Source: CADCVW01 sp035644935 (lineage in GTDB: Bacteria; Pseudomonadota; Alphaproteobacteria; Sphingomonadales; Sphingomonadaceae). From it: DNA of 64,000 nucleotides. Of the stretch, positions 1-7,321 are shown one piece after another. Location of the stretch: the NCBI GenBank assembly GCA_035644935.1, contig DASQNO010000125.1, forward strand, positions 1 through 64,000, read 5' to 3'. How positions within the stretch are numbered: position 1 is the first letter of the stretch; each line of letters opens with the position of its first letter. The position numbers and the translations under genes are program-made. The notes below the pieces were generated by a model that saw nothing but the letters and a program-made list of their open reading frames with translations, ran no database searches and was not told the DNA's origin.

Positions 1-384
1 GAGCAGACCTGGATCGCGGGTAACAGTTTCGGCGCGTGGATCGGAATGCAGCTGCTGATGCGCCGGCCGGAAATCAAGGGCTTCATCTCGATCGCGCCGC
101 CCGCCAACATGTACGACTTCACGTTTCTGGCGCCCTGCCCGTCGTCCGGCATTATCATCCAGGGCGACGCGGACGAAGTGGTGACGCCCGTCGCGGTGCA
201 GAAGCTCGTCGACAAGTTGCGCACGCAGCGGCACATCACGATTCACCACGACGTGATCCCCGGCGCGAACCATTTCTTCGCCAAGGAGATGCCGCAGCTG
301 ATGAAGTCGGTGGACAACTACCTCGACATGCGGCTGGCGCAGCCGGTGCCGGTCAGCCGGGTAACGTCCAGATCAGGACGTTGA
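1..384 (+). CDS. Alpha/beta hydrolase, C-terminal part (5' end outside window)
   Basis: The reading frame is open from the first base and stops at 382-384, so about 127 C-terminal residues are visible. They contain a serine nucleophile elbow (GNSFG, Ser at bases 25-27), then an acid-loop-like stretch (QGDADEVVTP) and a late His (GANHFF). These match the Ser-Asp-His triad order of alpha/beta hydrolases, particularly the small dienelactone-hydrolase-like group often described as hydrolases of CAP/X-Pro-peptidase type. The substrate cannot be inferred. The last 32 bases overlap the 3' end of the convergent small gene at 353-538. Confidence 0.75.
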   Translation, partial: EQTWIAGNSFGAWIGMQLLMRRPEIKGFISIAPPANMYDFTFLAPCPSSGIIIQGDADEVVTPVAVQKLVDKLRTQRHITIHHDVIPGANHFFAKEMPQLMKSVDNYLDMRLAQPVPVSRVTSRSGR

Positions 385-538
385 CCAGCAGCACGGCGGC
401 GCAGATTAGCATCAGGACGGGCTGCTTGGCCGGGCGGCGCTTGGCAAGGAGGTGGAGCCCGCCCGCCGTCAGCGCGAACACCGCCAGCATCATGATCGAC
501 AGGGTCGCGGCGGCGATGGTCGTCATGGGCAGCGGCAT
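353..538 (-). CDS. Small two-helix membrane protein, unknown function
   Basis: This 61-residue protein has two hydrophobic segments, about residues 4-27 and 39-58, separated by a basic turn containing AKRRPAKQP. That pattern predicts two membrane helices joined by a cytoplasmic loop. An ATG at 538-536 starts it; a second Met at residue 5 is an alternative. The gene converges on the hydrolase and overlaps its last 32 bases. I recognise no family. The clean hydrophobic/basic pattern makes it more likely real than a shadow frame. Confidence 0.5.
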   Translation of the reverse strand: MPLPMTTIAAATLSIMMLAVFALTAGGLHLLAKRRPAKQPVLMLICAAVLLVNVLIWTLPG

Positions 539-596
539 AAGCGGCCGAATGGTCGTTTACGCGGGTTTAAGCAAGGTCGTGCGAGGCGCTGCTGCC

Positions 597-848
597 ATGG
601 CCCCTGAAGATCGGCAGCGTTGCGTGGACGAAGCGTTCGAGCGGATCGAGGGCACGATCCTCCCGTGCATTGGCCTCATGCTGCAAGACCTGCTGGGCGC
701 CGCCGAGGCCGGCCAGGCCGGCGTGGACCCGGTGGTCTATGCCGACGAACTGCGGCGACTGGCCGCCCAGCTCGAGGCGCTGACGCAGGAGATCGAGGGA
801 GCGAACCCCCAACCGATCCGAAAGGCGTCGCGGAGCGCGGCGGCCTAG
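597..848 (+). CDS. Hypothetical protein, small helical
   Basis: This is an 83-residue protein of unknown function, predicted mostly helical (ELRRLAAQLEALTQEIEG near the C-terminus). Third codon positions are GC-rich from about base 597 onward. The preceding in-frame codons include TTA, GTT and GGT, so I prefer the ATG at 597 over the one at 549. A weak AGG lies about 10 bases upstream of 597. The stop nearly abuts the 3' end of the convergent ammonia-lyase gene (845). No domain is recognised. Confidence 0.45.
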   Translation: MAPEDRQRCVDEAFERIEGTILPCIGLMLQDLLGAAEAGQAGVDPVVYADELRRLAAQLEALTQEIEGANPQPIRKASRSAAA

Positions 849-1774
849 CCTCCCAGTAGCGCCGCGTACAATGCGGGGTCGACGTTACCCCCGCTCAGAA
901 CGACAACCGTTCCCGGCGTCGCGGCGATCTTGCCCGAAAGCAGCGCCGCCAGCGCCACCGCGCCTCCAGGCTCGACCACCAGTCGCAATCGGCCAAAGGC
1001 GACCCGCATGGCGTCGGCGACCTGATCCTCGCTTACCGAGAGGCCGCGGGCGCCGCGTTCGCGAAGAACGTCAAACGTGAGCGGCGACACCAGCCGGGTT
1101 TGCAGCGCGTCGCAACGCGTGGGCGGGGCATCGGCGGCGACGGGAAGCCGTGTGCCTGCCTCTAGCGAGCGCGCCATGTCGTCCCATCCGTCGGGTTCGA
1201 CGGGCACGATCTCCGCGGCGGGCAGCGCGAGGGCTATGCCAGCGGTGAGGCCGCCGCCGCCGCAGCAGACGACCACGCGTTCGACCTCCCCGCCCGTGGC
1301 GTTGCGGAACTGACGGCCGATCTCGACTCCGCAGCTGCCCTGCCCCTCGATCACGTCGACGTCGTCGAAGGATGGAACCAGCGTCGCCCCCGTGTCGTGC
1401 GCGATGCGGGCGGCGATCTCCTCCCGGCTCTGCGTGGCGCGGTCGTACGGCACGATCGTCGCGCCGAGCGCCGCGGTGGCGTCGCGCTTCACCGCCGGGG
1501 CGTCCGACGGCATGACGATGGTCGCGGCCATGCCGAGCCGCGCGGCGGCGATGGCGACGCCTTGCGCGTGATTGCCGGAGGAGAAGGCCACGACTCCGCG
1601 GGCGCGCTCCACCTCGCTGAGCAGAAGCAGGCGATTGGTGGCGCCCCGCAGCTTAAAGCTGCCGCCGGTCTGCAGCGATTCGGCCTTGATCCAGACGCGC
1701 AGGCCCTCATGGTCGAAAGGCAGCAGCGGCGTTTCGACCACGACGCCGCGCAGGCGCCCGGCCGCCGCACGCAC
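845..1774 (-). CDS. PLP-dependent threonine/serine dehydratase-like ammonia-lyase
   Basis: A fold-type II PLP enzyme of the threonine dehydratase / serine racemase / hydroxyaspartate ammonia-lyase group. Visible motifs are the Schiff-base Lys in GGSFKLRGA, the substrate loop SSGNHAQG, the phosphate-binding glycine run CCGGGGLTAG, and a C-terminal SGGN. There is no ACT regulatory domain, so it resembles the short catabolic or racemase-like forms. The start is uncertain. The GTG at 1774 gives 309 residues, has GGAAG five bases upstream and fits the family length. The ATG at 1870 adds 32 atypical residues and would place the promoter palindrome (1825-1838) inside the gene. It is divergent from the decarboxylase and may share its control. 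The exact substrate is not determinable. Confidence 0.8.
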   Translation of the reverse strand: MRAAAGRLRGVVVETPLLPFDHEGLRVWIKAESLQTGGSFKLRGATNRLLLLSEVERARGVVAFSSGNHAQGVAIAAARLGMAATIVMPSDAPAVKRDATAALGATIVPYDRATQSREEIAARIAHDTGATLVPSFDDVDVIEGQGSCGVEIGRQFRNATGGEVERVVVCCGGGGLTAGIALALPAAEIVPVEPDGWDDMARSLEAGTRLPVAADAPPTRCDALQTRLVSPLTFDVLRERGARGLSVSEDQVADAMRVAFGRLRLVVEPGGAVALAALLSGKIAATPGTVVVLSGGNVDPALYAALLGG

Positions 1775-1823
1775 ACCCGCTTCCGATGGTTTCCCGGGCG
1801 TAAACAGCGGACCCTCTATTATC

Positions 1824-1852
1824 TTTACACCCGTGTAAGCGGTACCTATATC
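1824..1852 (+). promoter_or_regulatory. Sigma70-type promoter with embedded palindromic operator
   Basis: TTTACA at 1824-1829 and TATATC at 1847-1852 are separated by 17 bases and face the decarboxylase gene. The palindrome TTACAC-CC-GTGTAA (1825-1838) covers the -35 box, so a dimeric repressor bound there would occlude RNA polymerase. On the other strand GATAAT (1823-1818) could serve as a -10 for the divergent ammonia-lyase, although its -35 is poor. TTACAC-NN-GTGTAA half-sites resemble TetR-family operators; that is analogy only, and no TetR gene is adjacent. Confidence 0.5.
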
Positions 1853-1926
1853 GCGTCTCCGCTGCCCCATGGGACTTCCAGCCGCAAGGCAGCTTTTCAC
1901 GAACGATCTATTGGAGGTCCCTTGAA

Positions 1927-3162
1927 TTGCACAAGCATCATAGCGCGCTGGGGCTAGCGAAGCTCCCGAACGACACTGCGGCCCTCGGGTCGGCATTGGG
2001 TATCGTGAACGCGCAGCGCCCGGTCCAGCCGGTCACGCTGCTTCGTCCGCACGCCGCAAGGCGGGCCGCCGGCTTCTTTCGCGAGAAGTTTCCCGGCACG
2101 TCGATGTATGCGGTGAAGGCGAACCCGAGCCCCGCGCTGCTGCAGATCCTGTGGGACAGCGGCATCACGCATTATGACGTCGCGTCGATCGGCGAAGTAC
2201 GCCTTGTCGCCCGGCAGCTGCCGGAGGCGACCTTGTGCTTCATGCACCCGATCAAGGCCGAGGAAGCGATCGTCGAAGCCTATTGGACGCACGGCGTGCG
2301 CACCTTCTCGCTCGACACGATGGACGAGCTGCAGAAGATCCTGCGCGCCACGGAGAACGCGACCGACCTCAACCTGCTGGTGCGGCTGCGCGTGTCGTCG
2401 GATCACGCCAAGCTCAGCCTCGCGTCCAAGTTCGGCGCGGAGGCCGGCGAGACCAAGGATCTGCTGTTCGCGACCCGTCAGGCCGCCGACGCCATGGGGC
2501 TGTGCTTCCACGTCGGCAGTCAGGCGATGTCGCCCGCCGCCTACGCACAGGCCTTTGCCAAGGTGCGCGCCGCGATCGTCGAGGCGGCGGTGACGGTCGA
2601 CATCATCGATGTCGGCGGCGGGTTCCCGTCGACCTATCCGGGAATGGAGCCGCCGCCGCTGGAGACCTATTTCGAGGTCATCCACCGCGCGTTCGAAGCG
2701 CTGCCGATCTCCTATTCGGCGGAATTGTGGTGCGAGCCGGGCCGCGCGCTGTGCGCCGAGTATGCGAGCATCCTGGTGCGCGTCGAGAAGCGTCGCGGCG
2801 ACGAGTTGTACATCAACGACGGCGCGTACGGCGCATTGTTCGATGCCGCGCATATCGGCTGGCGATTCCCCGTCGAGCTGGTGCGTCCGCAGGCGTCCCA
2901 CGTTCGCGACATGGACTTCAGCTTCTACGGTCCGACCTGTGACGACATGGACTTCATGGCAGGGCCGTTTTCCCTGCCGGGCGACGTCCAGGCCGGCGAC
3001 TATATCGAGATCGGGATGCTTGGCGCCTATGGCTGCGCGATGCGGACCGGGTTTAACGGCTTCGGCGAGGAGGAACGCGTGATCGTGTCCGACGAACCGA
3101 TGGCGAGCCTGTATGGCGGTGCCGTCCGCGAGGATCGCCGTTCCAACGTCGTTAAGCTGTAG
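1927..3162 (+). CDS. Type III PLP-dependent decarboxylase, ornithine decarboxylase-like
   Basis: A 411-residue alanine-racemase-fold decarboxylase. The PLP Lys is K64 in YAVKANPSP, the glycine loop is GGGF (230-233), EPGR (270-273) binds the PLP phosphate, and GPTCDDMD (335-342) carries the Cys/Asp pair typical of eukaryote-type ornithine decarboxylases rather than diaminopimelate decarboxylase. The inferred role is putrescine formation from ornithine; lysine decarboxylation is possible because bacterial members are often bifunctional. The start is a TTG at 1927 with GGAGG (1913-1917) nine bases upstream. The deoxyhypusine-synthase-like gene follows, which supports a polyamine pathway. Confidence 0.85.
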   Translation: MHKHHSALGLAKLPNDTAALGSALGIVNAQRPVQPVTLLRPHAARRAAGFFREKFPGTSMYAVKANPSPALLQILWDSGITHYDVASIGEVRLVARQLPEATLCFMHPIKAEEAIVEAYWTHGVRTFSLDTMDELQKILRATENATDLNLLVRLRVSSDHAKLSLASKFGAEAGETKDLLFATRQAADAMGLCFHVGSQAMSPAAYAQAFAKVRAAIVEAAVTVDIIDVGGGFPSTYPGMEPPPLETYFEVIHRAFEALPISYSAELWCEPGRALCAEYASILVRVEKRRGDELYINDGAYGALFDAAHIGWRFPVELVRPQASHVRDMDFSFYGPTCDDMDFMAGPFSLPGDVQAGDYIEIGMLGAYGCAMRTGFNGFGEEERVIVSDEPMASLYGGAVREDRRSNVVKL

Positions 3163-3205
3163 GCCGATACAGCCCACTTACCAGTTCACCCCCACCCCGT
3201 TCGGC

Positions 3206-3262
3206 CGGCGCCTGTCAGAGGAATCTTCCTGCAATTGCAGTTGAAGACTTTGGCAGGCGCCG
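3206..3262 (+). promoter_or_regulatory. Long structured leader hairpin before the DHS-like gene
   Basis: A 15-bp outer stem (3206-3220 with 3248-3262, two G-U pairs) is followed by a 3-nt bulge, a 5-bp stem (TCTTC 3224-3228 with GAAGA 3243-3247) and the palindrome CTGCAATTGCAG (3229-3240) at the tip. The hairpin ends 30 bases before the downstream start codon. No T-run follows, so it is not a normal intrinsic terminator. A regulatory leader, an RNase processing site between two coupled genes, or a repeat element are all possible. Confidence 0.6.
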
Positions 3263-3292
3263 TTCGCGCGGCCCCAACGCCCGGAGCGACAC

Positions 3293-4348
3293 ATGAATAG
3301 CGAGACCAAGATCAACGATACCCGCAAGGCCGAACTTCTGGCCAATCAGGTCGAACATATCGACATCAAGAGCTTCGACGCGCGCCCGATCGTGGATGCG
3401 ATGAAGAAGATGAGCTTCACGTCGCGCGACCTCGGCCGCGCCACGGACATTTACAACCAGATGCTCGCCGATCCCGGCTGTTCGGTAATCCTCGTCGTCG
3501 CCGGTTCGACCAGCGCGGGCGGGTGCATGGACCTCTACGCCGACCTGGTGAAGCACAACATGGTCGACGCGATTGTCGCCACCGGCGCAACCGTGGTCGA
3601 CATGGATTTCTTCGAAGCGCTTGGCCACAAGCACTACCAGGCGCTGGAGATTCCCGACGACGACACGCTGCGCTCGCTCTACATCGATCGCATCTACGAC
3701 ACGTATATCGATGAGGAGAAGCTGCAGGAAACCGATCACACGATCGGCGACATCGCCAACAGTCTCGAGCCGCGTCCCTATTCGTCGCGCGAGTTCATCC
3801 GCGAGATGGGCCGCTGGCTGACCGTTCACGGCAAAAAGGAGAACAGCCTCGTTAAGCTCGCTTTCGAGCATGACGTGCCGATCTTCTGCCCGGCGTTCAC
3901 CGACTCGTCGGCGGGCTTCGGTCTGGTCAAGCACCAGGTCGATGCGATGAAGCAGGGCAGGCGCTACCTGACGATGGACTCGATCGCGGACTTCCGCGAG
4001 CTGACCGACATCAAGATCAAGGCGGGCGACACGGGCCTGCTGATGATCGGCGGCGGCGTGCCCAAGAACTTCGTGCAGGACACGGTCGTGTGCGCGGAGA
4101 TCCTGGGCCACGAGGATGTCGCGGTGCACAAGTACGCGATCCAGATCACGGTTGCCGACGTTCGCGACGGCGCGTGCTCGTCCTCGACGCTGCAGGAAGC
4201 GGCGTCGTGGGGCAAGGTGTCGACGGCGATGGAGCAGATGGTGTTCGCTGAAGCGACTTCGGTGCTGCCGCTGCTCGCCTCCGACGCGTATCACCGCGGT
4301 CACTGGCGCGACCGGGAGCCGCGGCGCTTCGCCCGGATGTTCGATTAA
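3293..4348 (+). CDS. Deoxyhypusine synthase-like protein (probable polyamine synthase)
   Basis: 351 residues of the deoxyhypusine synthase family (COG1899-type). The active-site segment EAASWGKV places Lys308 where the eukaryotic enzyme has its catalytic imine-forming lysine (SWGKI), and NAD-binding stretches such as STSAGG near residue 70 are present. Bacteria lack hypusinated eIF5A. In established work, bacterial members of this family make polyamines such as homospermidine by transferring an aminobutyl group, or act on agmatine-type substrates. With an ornithine-decarboxylase-like gene directly upstream, a putrescine-consuming homospermidine-type synthase is the best inference. The ATG at 3293 follows CCGGAG. 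The gene lies 130 bases after the decarboxylase, across a long hairpin. Confidence 0.85.
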   Translation: MNSETKINDTRKAELLANQVEHIDIKSFDARPIVDAMKKMSFTSRDLGRATDIYNQMLADPGCSVILVVAGSTSAGGCMDLYADLVKHNMVDAIVATGATVVDMDFFEALGHKHYQALEIPDDDTLRSLYIDRIYDTYIDEEKLQETDHTIGDIANSLEPRPYSSREFIREMGRWLTVHGKKENSLVKLAFEHDVPIFCPAFTDSSAGFGLVKHQVDAMKQGRRYLTMDSIADFRELTDIKIKAGDTGLLMIGGGVPKNFVQDTVVCAEILGHEDVAVHKYAIQITVADVRDGACSSSTLQEAASWGKVSTAMEQMVFAEATSVLPLLASDAYHRGHWRDREPRRFARMFD

Positions 4349-4395
4349 CCCGACGCTAAGCATGCGCTAATCGTTTTTCGCTAAGCGGGGCGGCG

Positions 4396-5604
4396 ATGGT
4401 TATACTTTCGCCGCCCCGCCGTTCGTCTGCTGGGACAAAATCTGTCGTTTTGCCCCGGCACGAAGACGGCACGGGTACCCTTACCGTCGCGACGGTTTTC
4501 CTCACGCTCATCTTCGTGCCTTTTTATCTCGCAACGCTGGACCTTCATTGGCCGGTAGCACGGGACGGCACCGGTCTGGTCGTCGGTCGCGATTTCCTGA
4601 ATTTCTGGATGTACGGTCGGGCTGCCCTGGGGGCCGATCCCGCGCGCTTTTACGACCTTCTTACCTATTGGAGCGCGGTCGAATCTGTCGTCGGCGCCGG
4701 CTATCCGCGGCAGCAATGGTCCTACCCGCCATCGGCGATGCTGCTCGCCGCTCCTTTCGGCGCCCTGCCCTACTTCGTTGCGCTCTCCATTTGGACGGGG
4801 ATCGGGCTGGTGCTGTTCGTAGCGGCGCTTCGCCTTTGGATAGGCCACACGCGGCACGTCTTCATTCTGGTGCTCGCGCCGGCGGCCGTGTTCGGCCTGA
4901 TGTCCGGCCAATTTGCATTCGTCGCGACCGCCGCGATCCTGACCGTCCTGCGCTGGCGGCAAAGCCGCCCGGTGTTCGCCGGCATCATCCTCGGTACGCT
5001 GACGATCAAGCCTCAACTGGTTATATTCTTCCCCGTCTTGCTACTTGCGACCGGCAATTGGCGGATGATTGCGGCGGCCTTCGCAACGGCAGCGGTCCTT
5101 GCCGGCGCGACGGCGCTGGTCTGGGGCATAGAAGTCTGGGTGGCTTACGTGCGAACCGGTCTGGGGAACCAGTCTCTGGTGCTGACCGATCCAGCGGTCT
5201 TGGGCGGCCCTTTCATGCCGACGATTTTCATGAACGCGCGCACGGCAGGCGTCTCGGTGGACGTGGCGGCCACGCTGCAGCTTGTCGCTTCAGCATGCGC
5301 CGCCGCGCTGATCTGGCGCACGTTCCGACGTCGCCCCGCCGCAACCGACCTGCGGGCGAACGGCATCTTCCTCGCCGCCGCGGCGTTCGGTACGCCATAC
5401 CTGCTGTCATACGACACGCTGCCATTGACCGTCGCGGCGGTGCTGTTGATGATCGACGGCGCCCGTCCGCGCTGGCCGTTGATGCTGGTCTACTTCCTGC
5501 CGCTAATCCAAATGGTCGCCGGCACCCACGGCATTCCGGGGCCGGCGTCGATCGCTGTCGGCGTCGCGCTGTGGCTGAGCCGGAAGGATGGTCGCGGTGC
5601 TTAA
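4396..5604 (+). CDS. Glycosyltransferase family 87 (DUF2029) integral membrane protein
   Basis: A 402-residue polytopic protein with roughly nine to ten hydrophobic segments starting near residue 30. The GT87/DUF2029 hallmark is the periplasmic GRDFLNFWMYGRAAL near residue 65, containing the acidic position expected of polyprenyl-phosphomannose-dependent GT-C transferases; the following SYPPSAMLL segment is also typical. Family members elongate mannans in actinobacteria. In alphaproteobacteria the acceptor is unknown, so only a lipid-linked sugar transferase role in the envelope is claimed. The ATG at 4396 follows a GGGG-rich stretch. It is a monocistronic unit, convergent with the secreted protein downstream. 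Confidence 0.75.
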   Translation: MVILSPPRRSSAGTKSVVLPRHEDGTGTLTVATVFLTLIFVPFYLATLDLHWPVARDGTGLVVGRDFLNFWMYGRAALGADPARFYDLLTYWSAVESVVGAGYPRQQWSYPPSAMLLAAPFGALPYFVALSIWTGIGLVLFVAALRLWIGHTRHVFILVLAPAAVFGLMSGQFAFVATAAILTVLRWRQSRPVFAGIILGTLTIKPQLVIFFPVLLLATGNWRMIAAAFATAAVLAGATALVWGIEVWVAYVRTGLGNQSLVLTDPAVLGGPFMPTIFMNARTAGVSVDVAATLQLVASACAAALIWRTFRRRPAATDLRANGIFLAAAAFGTPYLLSYDTLPLTVAAVLLMIDGARPRWPLMLVYFLPLIQMVAGTHGIPGPASIAVGVALWLSRKDGRGA

Positions 5605-5662
5605 CGGCGAGCCGGGCTAAGTGGGGCGTCGACGGTTACGGCCGAGCGCCGACAGCATCCCT

Positions 5663-6067
5663 TCAAAAGCCACTTGTGGGGTGACGCCGATAAGGCACAA
5701 ATTCGCCGAGCAGAACGGAGCCCGTCTCCATGCGGCTGCCGGAGTCGTACAGGTGGACGACATCGATGCTGCAGAGCTGGTTGGAATGAAGGCGCGTGAC
5801 CAGCGTATCCCAGCGGTCCAGCGACTCGGCGCCCCCGCGCGGCCGGTTCACGTAAAGCGTGTTCCCCGCGTCGTAGACGATGGCGGTGTCGTCGATGATC
5901 CGGCTGCTGCGCACGCGGTTGAGGCTGATGCAGTTGACGGGCTTGCCGGCGGTCCGGCCTTCCAAAGTCTTGGCCAGTTCCGCCTCGGGGGTGAGCCGCG
6001 GCGCGGGGTGGGATGCCGCGAGCGGCAGGACCGCCGCGGCCAGTACGGCAATTAGAATACGGCGCAT
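5663..6067 (-). CDS. Small secreted protein, unknown function
   Basis: 134 residues starting at the ATG 6067, which has a purine-rich GAGGAAGAG upstream. A signal peptide is visible (RRILIAVLAAAVLPLAASHP, cleavage around residue 20). The mature part has two cysteines (CISLNR and QLCSID) that could form a disulphide, and a strand-rich pattern resembling small periplasmic DUF6491-type proteins; that comparison is from memory and unverified. It is the last gene of the minus-strand series running from ETF-QO, 78 bases after the RNA methyltransferase. Confidence 0.6.
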   Translation of the reverse strand: MRRILIAVLAAAVLPLAASHPAPRLTPEAELAKTLEGRTAGKPVNCISLNRVRSSRIIDDTAIVYDAGNTLYVNRPRGGAESLDRWDTLVTRLHSNQLCSIDVVHLYDSGSRMETGSVLLGEFVPYRRHPTSGF

Positions 6068-6145
6068 GGCTTGTCTCTTCCTCGGATGGCTCTTGAGAGC
6101 CAGATTAGCGCGCGACCGCTGAACCACGACTGACCGCAAAGGCGC

Positions 6146-7321
6146 TCAGCGCATGAAAAAGGCCGCGAGTTCGACATGCGTCGACCAGCGGAACTGGCCC
6201 ACCGGCCGGACCCACTGGAGCCGGTAGCCGCCGTCCGCCAGCCTCCTTGCGTCGCCGGCGAAGGTGCTGGGGTTGCACGACACATAGGCGATGCGCGGCA
6301 CGGCGGAATTCGCGAGCTCCGCCACCTGCTCCCTGGCGCCCGCGCGGGGCGGGTCGAGAACCACGGCGTCGAGACCGTCCAGCTCCGCCGTCGTCAGCGG
6401 ACGACGAAAAAGGTCGCGATGTTCGACGGCCATGTTGCGCCCGGATCGGCCGGCGGCGTTCTTCAACGCCAGGGCGGCGTCGCGCGCGCCTTCGACGGCC
6501 ACAACGCGGCCGGGCAGCGTCAGCGCGAATGTACCCAGGCCGGCAAACAGGTCGGCGGTGGTTCTCGGATCCGCCACCGCTTCGCCTACGGACGCGGCGA
6601 GTATCGCCTCGCCGTCGGCGGTCGCTTGGAGAAAGGCGCCGGGGGGGAAAGGCACCGGCGTGCCGGCGATGGTTACGCTCGCGGGCTCGGGCTCCCAGCG
6701 GGCTTGCGGGCCGTAGCCGTCGTCGAGGGACAGCCGTGCCAGCCGGTGCGCCCCGGCGAATTCGGTCAGGGCGTCGGCGCCTTCCAGCCCGTCGAACTCG
6801 GCGCCCGTCAGCGCCGCGTCGACCCCGCCGTCGATCAGCGACAGCGCCGCCTGTCCGGCTTTGCCGCGCCCCTTGAGCAAACGCCGGAGCGGTTCGACGA
6901 GCGCGAACAGTTCGGGGCGCAGGATGTGGCATTCGCGCATGTCGATGATGTCATGGCTGCGTTCCGCCTTGAACCCGATCGCGACGGCCTTGCCGCGGGC
7001 GGCGAAGTGCAGCGTCGCCCGGCGGCGGCTGCGCGGCGGCGACAGGTGCGCGGTGCGGATCGGGACGTCATCGAAGCCCTGCGCCCGCAAGGCCGATGCG
7101 ATCCGGTCGACGATGAAGGCGGCGTAGGCCGCGTCATCGACATGCTGGAGCTGACAACCCCCGCATTCGGGAAAGTGGCGGCAGGGAGGTTTCTGGCGAT
7201 GCGGACCGGCCGCAAGCGTGCCGTCGGGGAGAAGCGTATCGCCGGGCGCGGCGAGGGGCACGAAGCGGCCATTGGCGGTGACTCCCTCCCCCCGCGCGGC
7301 GAGCCGGACGACCGCGCTCAC
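6146..7321 (-). CDS. TrmA/RlmD-family 5-methyluridine RNA methyltransferase
   Basis: A 391-residue class I SAM-dependent RNA (uracil-C5) methyltransferase. Four cysteines that fit an iron-sulfur cluster are C47, C53, C56 (CRHFPECGGC) and C131 (MRECHIL). The SAM loop is DLFAGLGTF (257-265), and the catalytic Cys is C349 in VSCNPSTF. RlmD/RumA methylates U1939 of 23S rRNA, while related enzymes act on U747 or tRNA U54; the target here is not resolved. The N-terminal TRAM domain looks shortened. The GTG start at 7321 overlaps the upstream stop codon (GTGA), so translation is probably coupled to the NAD(P)HX-repair gene. Confidence 0.85.
   Translation of the reverse strand: MSAVVRLAARGEGVTANGRFVPLAAPGDTLLPDGTLAAGPHRQKPPCRHFPECGGCQLQHVDDAAYAAFIVDRIASALRAQGFDDVPIRTAHLSPPRSRRRATLHFAARGKAVAIGFKAERSHDIIDMRECHILRPELFALVEPLRRLLKGRGKAGQAALSLIDGGVDAALTGAEFDGLEGADALTEFAGAHRLARLSLDDGYGPQARWEPEPASVTIAGTPVPFPPGAFLQATADGEAILAASVGEAVADPRTTADLFAGLGTFALTLPGRVVAVEGARDAALALKNAAGRSGRNMAVEHRDLFRRPLTTAELDGLDAVVLDPPRAGAREQVAELANSAVPRIAYVSCNPSTFAGDARRLADGGYRLQWVRPVGQFRWSTHVELAAFFMR

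Noticed and set aside
36..548. Upstream extension of the small gene at 597-848
   Set aside because: The frame runs through the hydrolase and opposite the membrane protein with unsuitable codon use. It is an open shadow joined to the true gene.
1954..3177. 407-codon minus-strand frame opposite the decarboxylase
   Set aside because: Shadow frame; the plus strand carries K64, GGGF, EPGR and GPTCD motifs.
3206..3262. Intrinsic terminator for the decarboxylase
   Set aside because: The stem is strong, but it is followed by TTCGCGCGG rather than a T-run, and it lies in the leader of the next gene.
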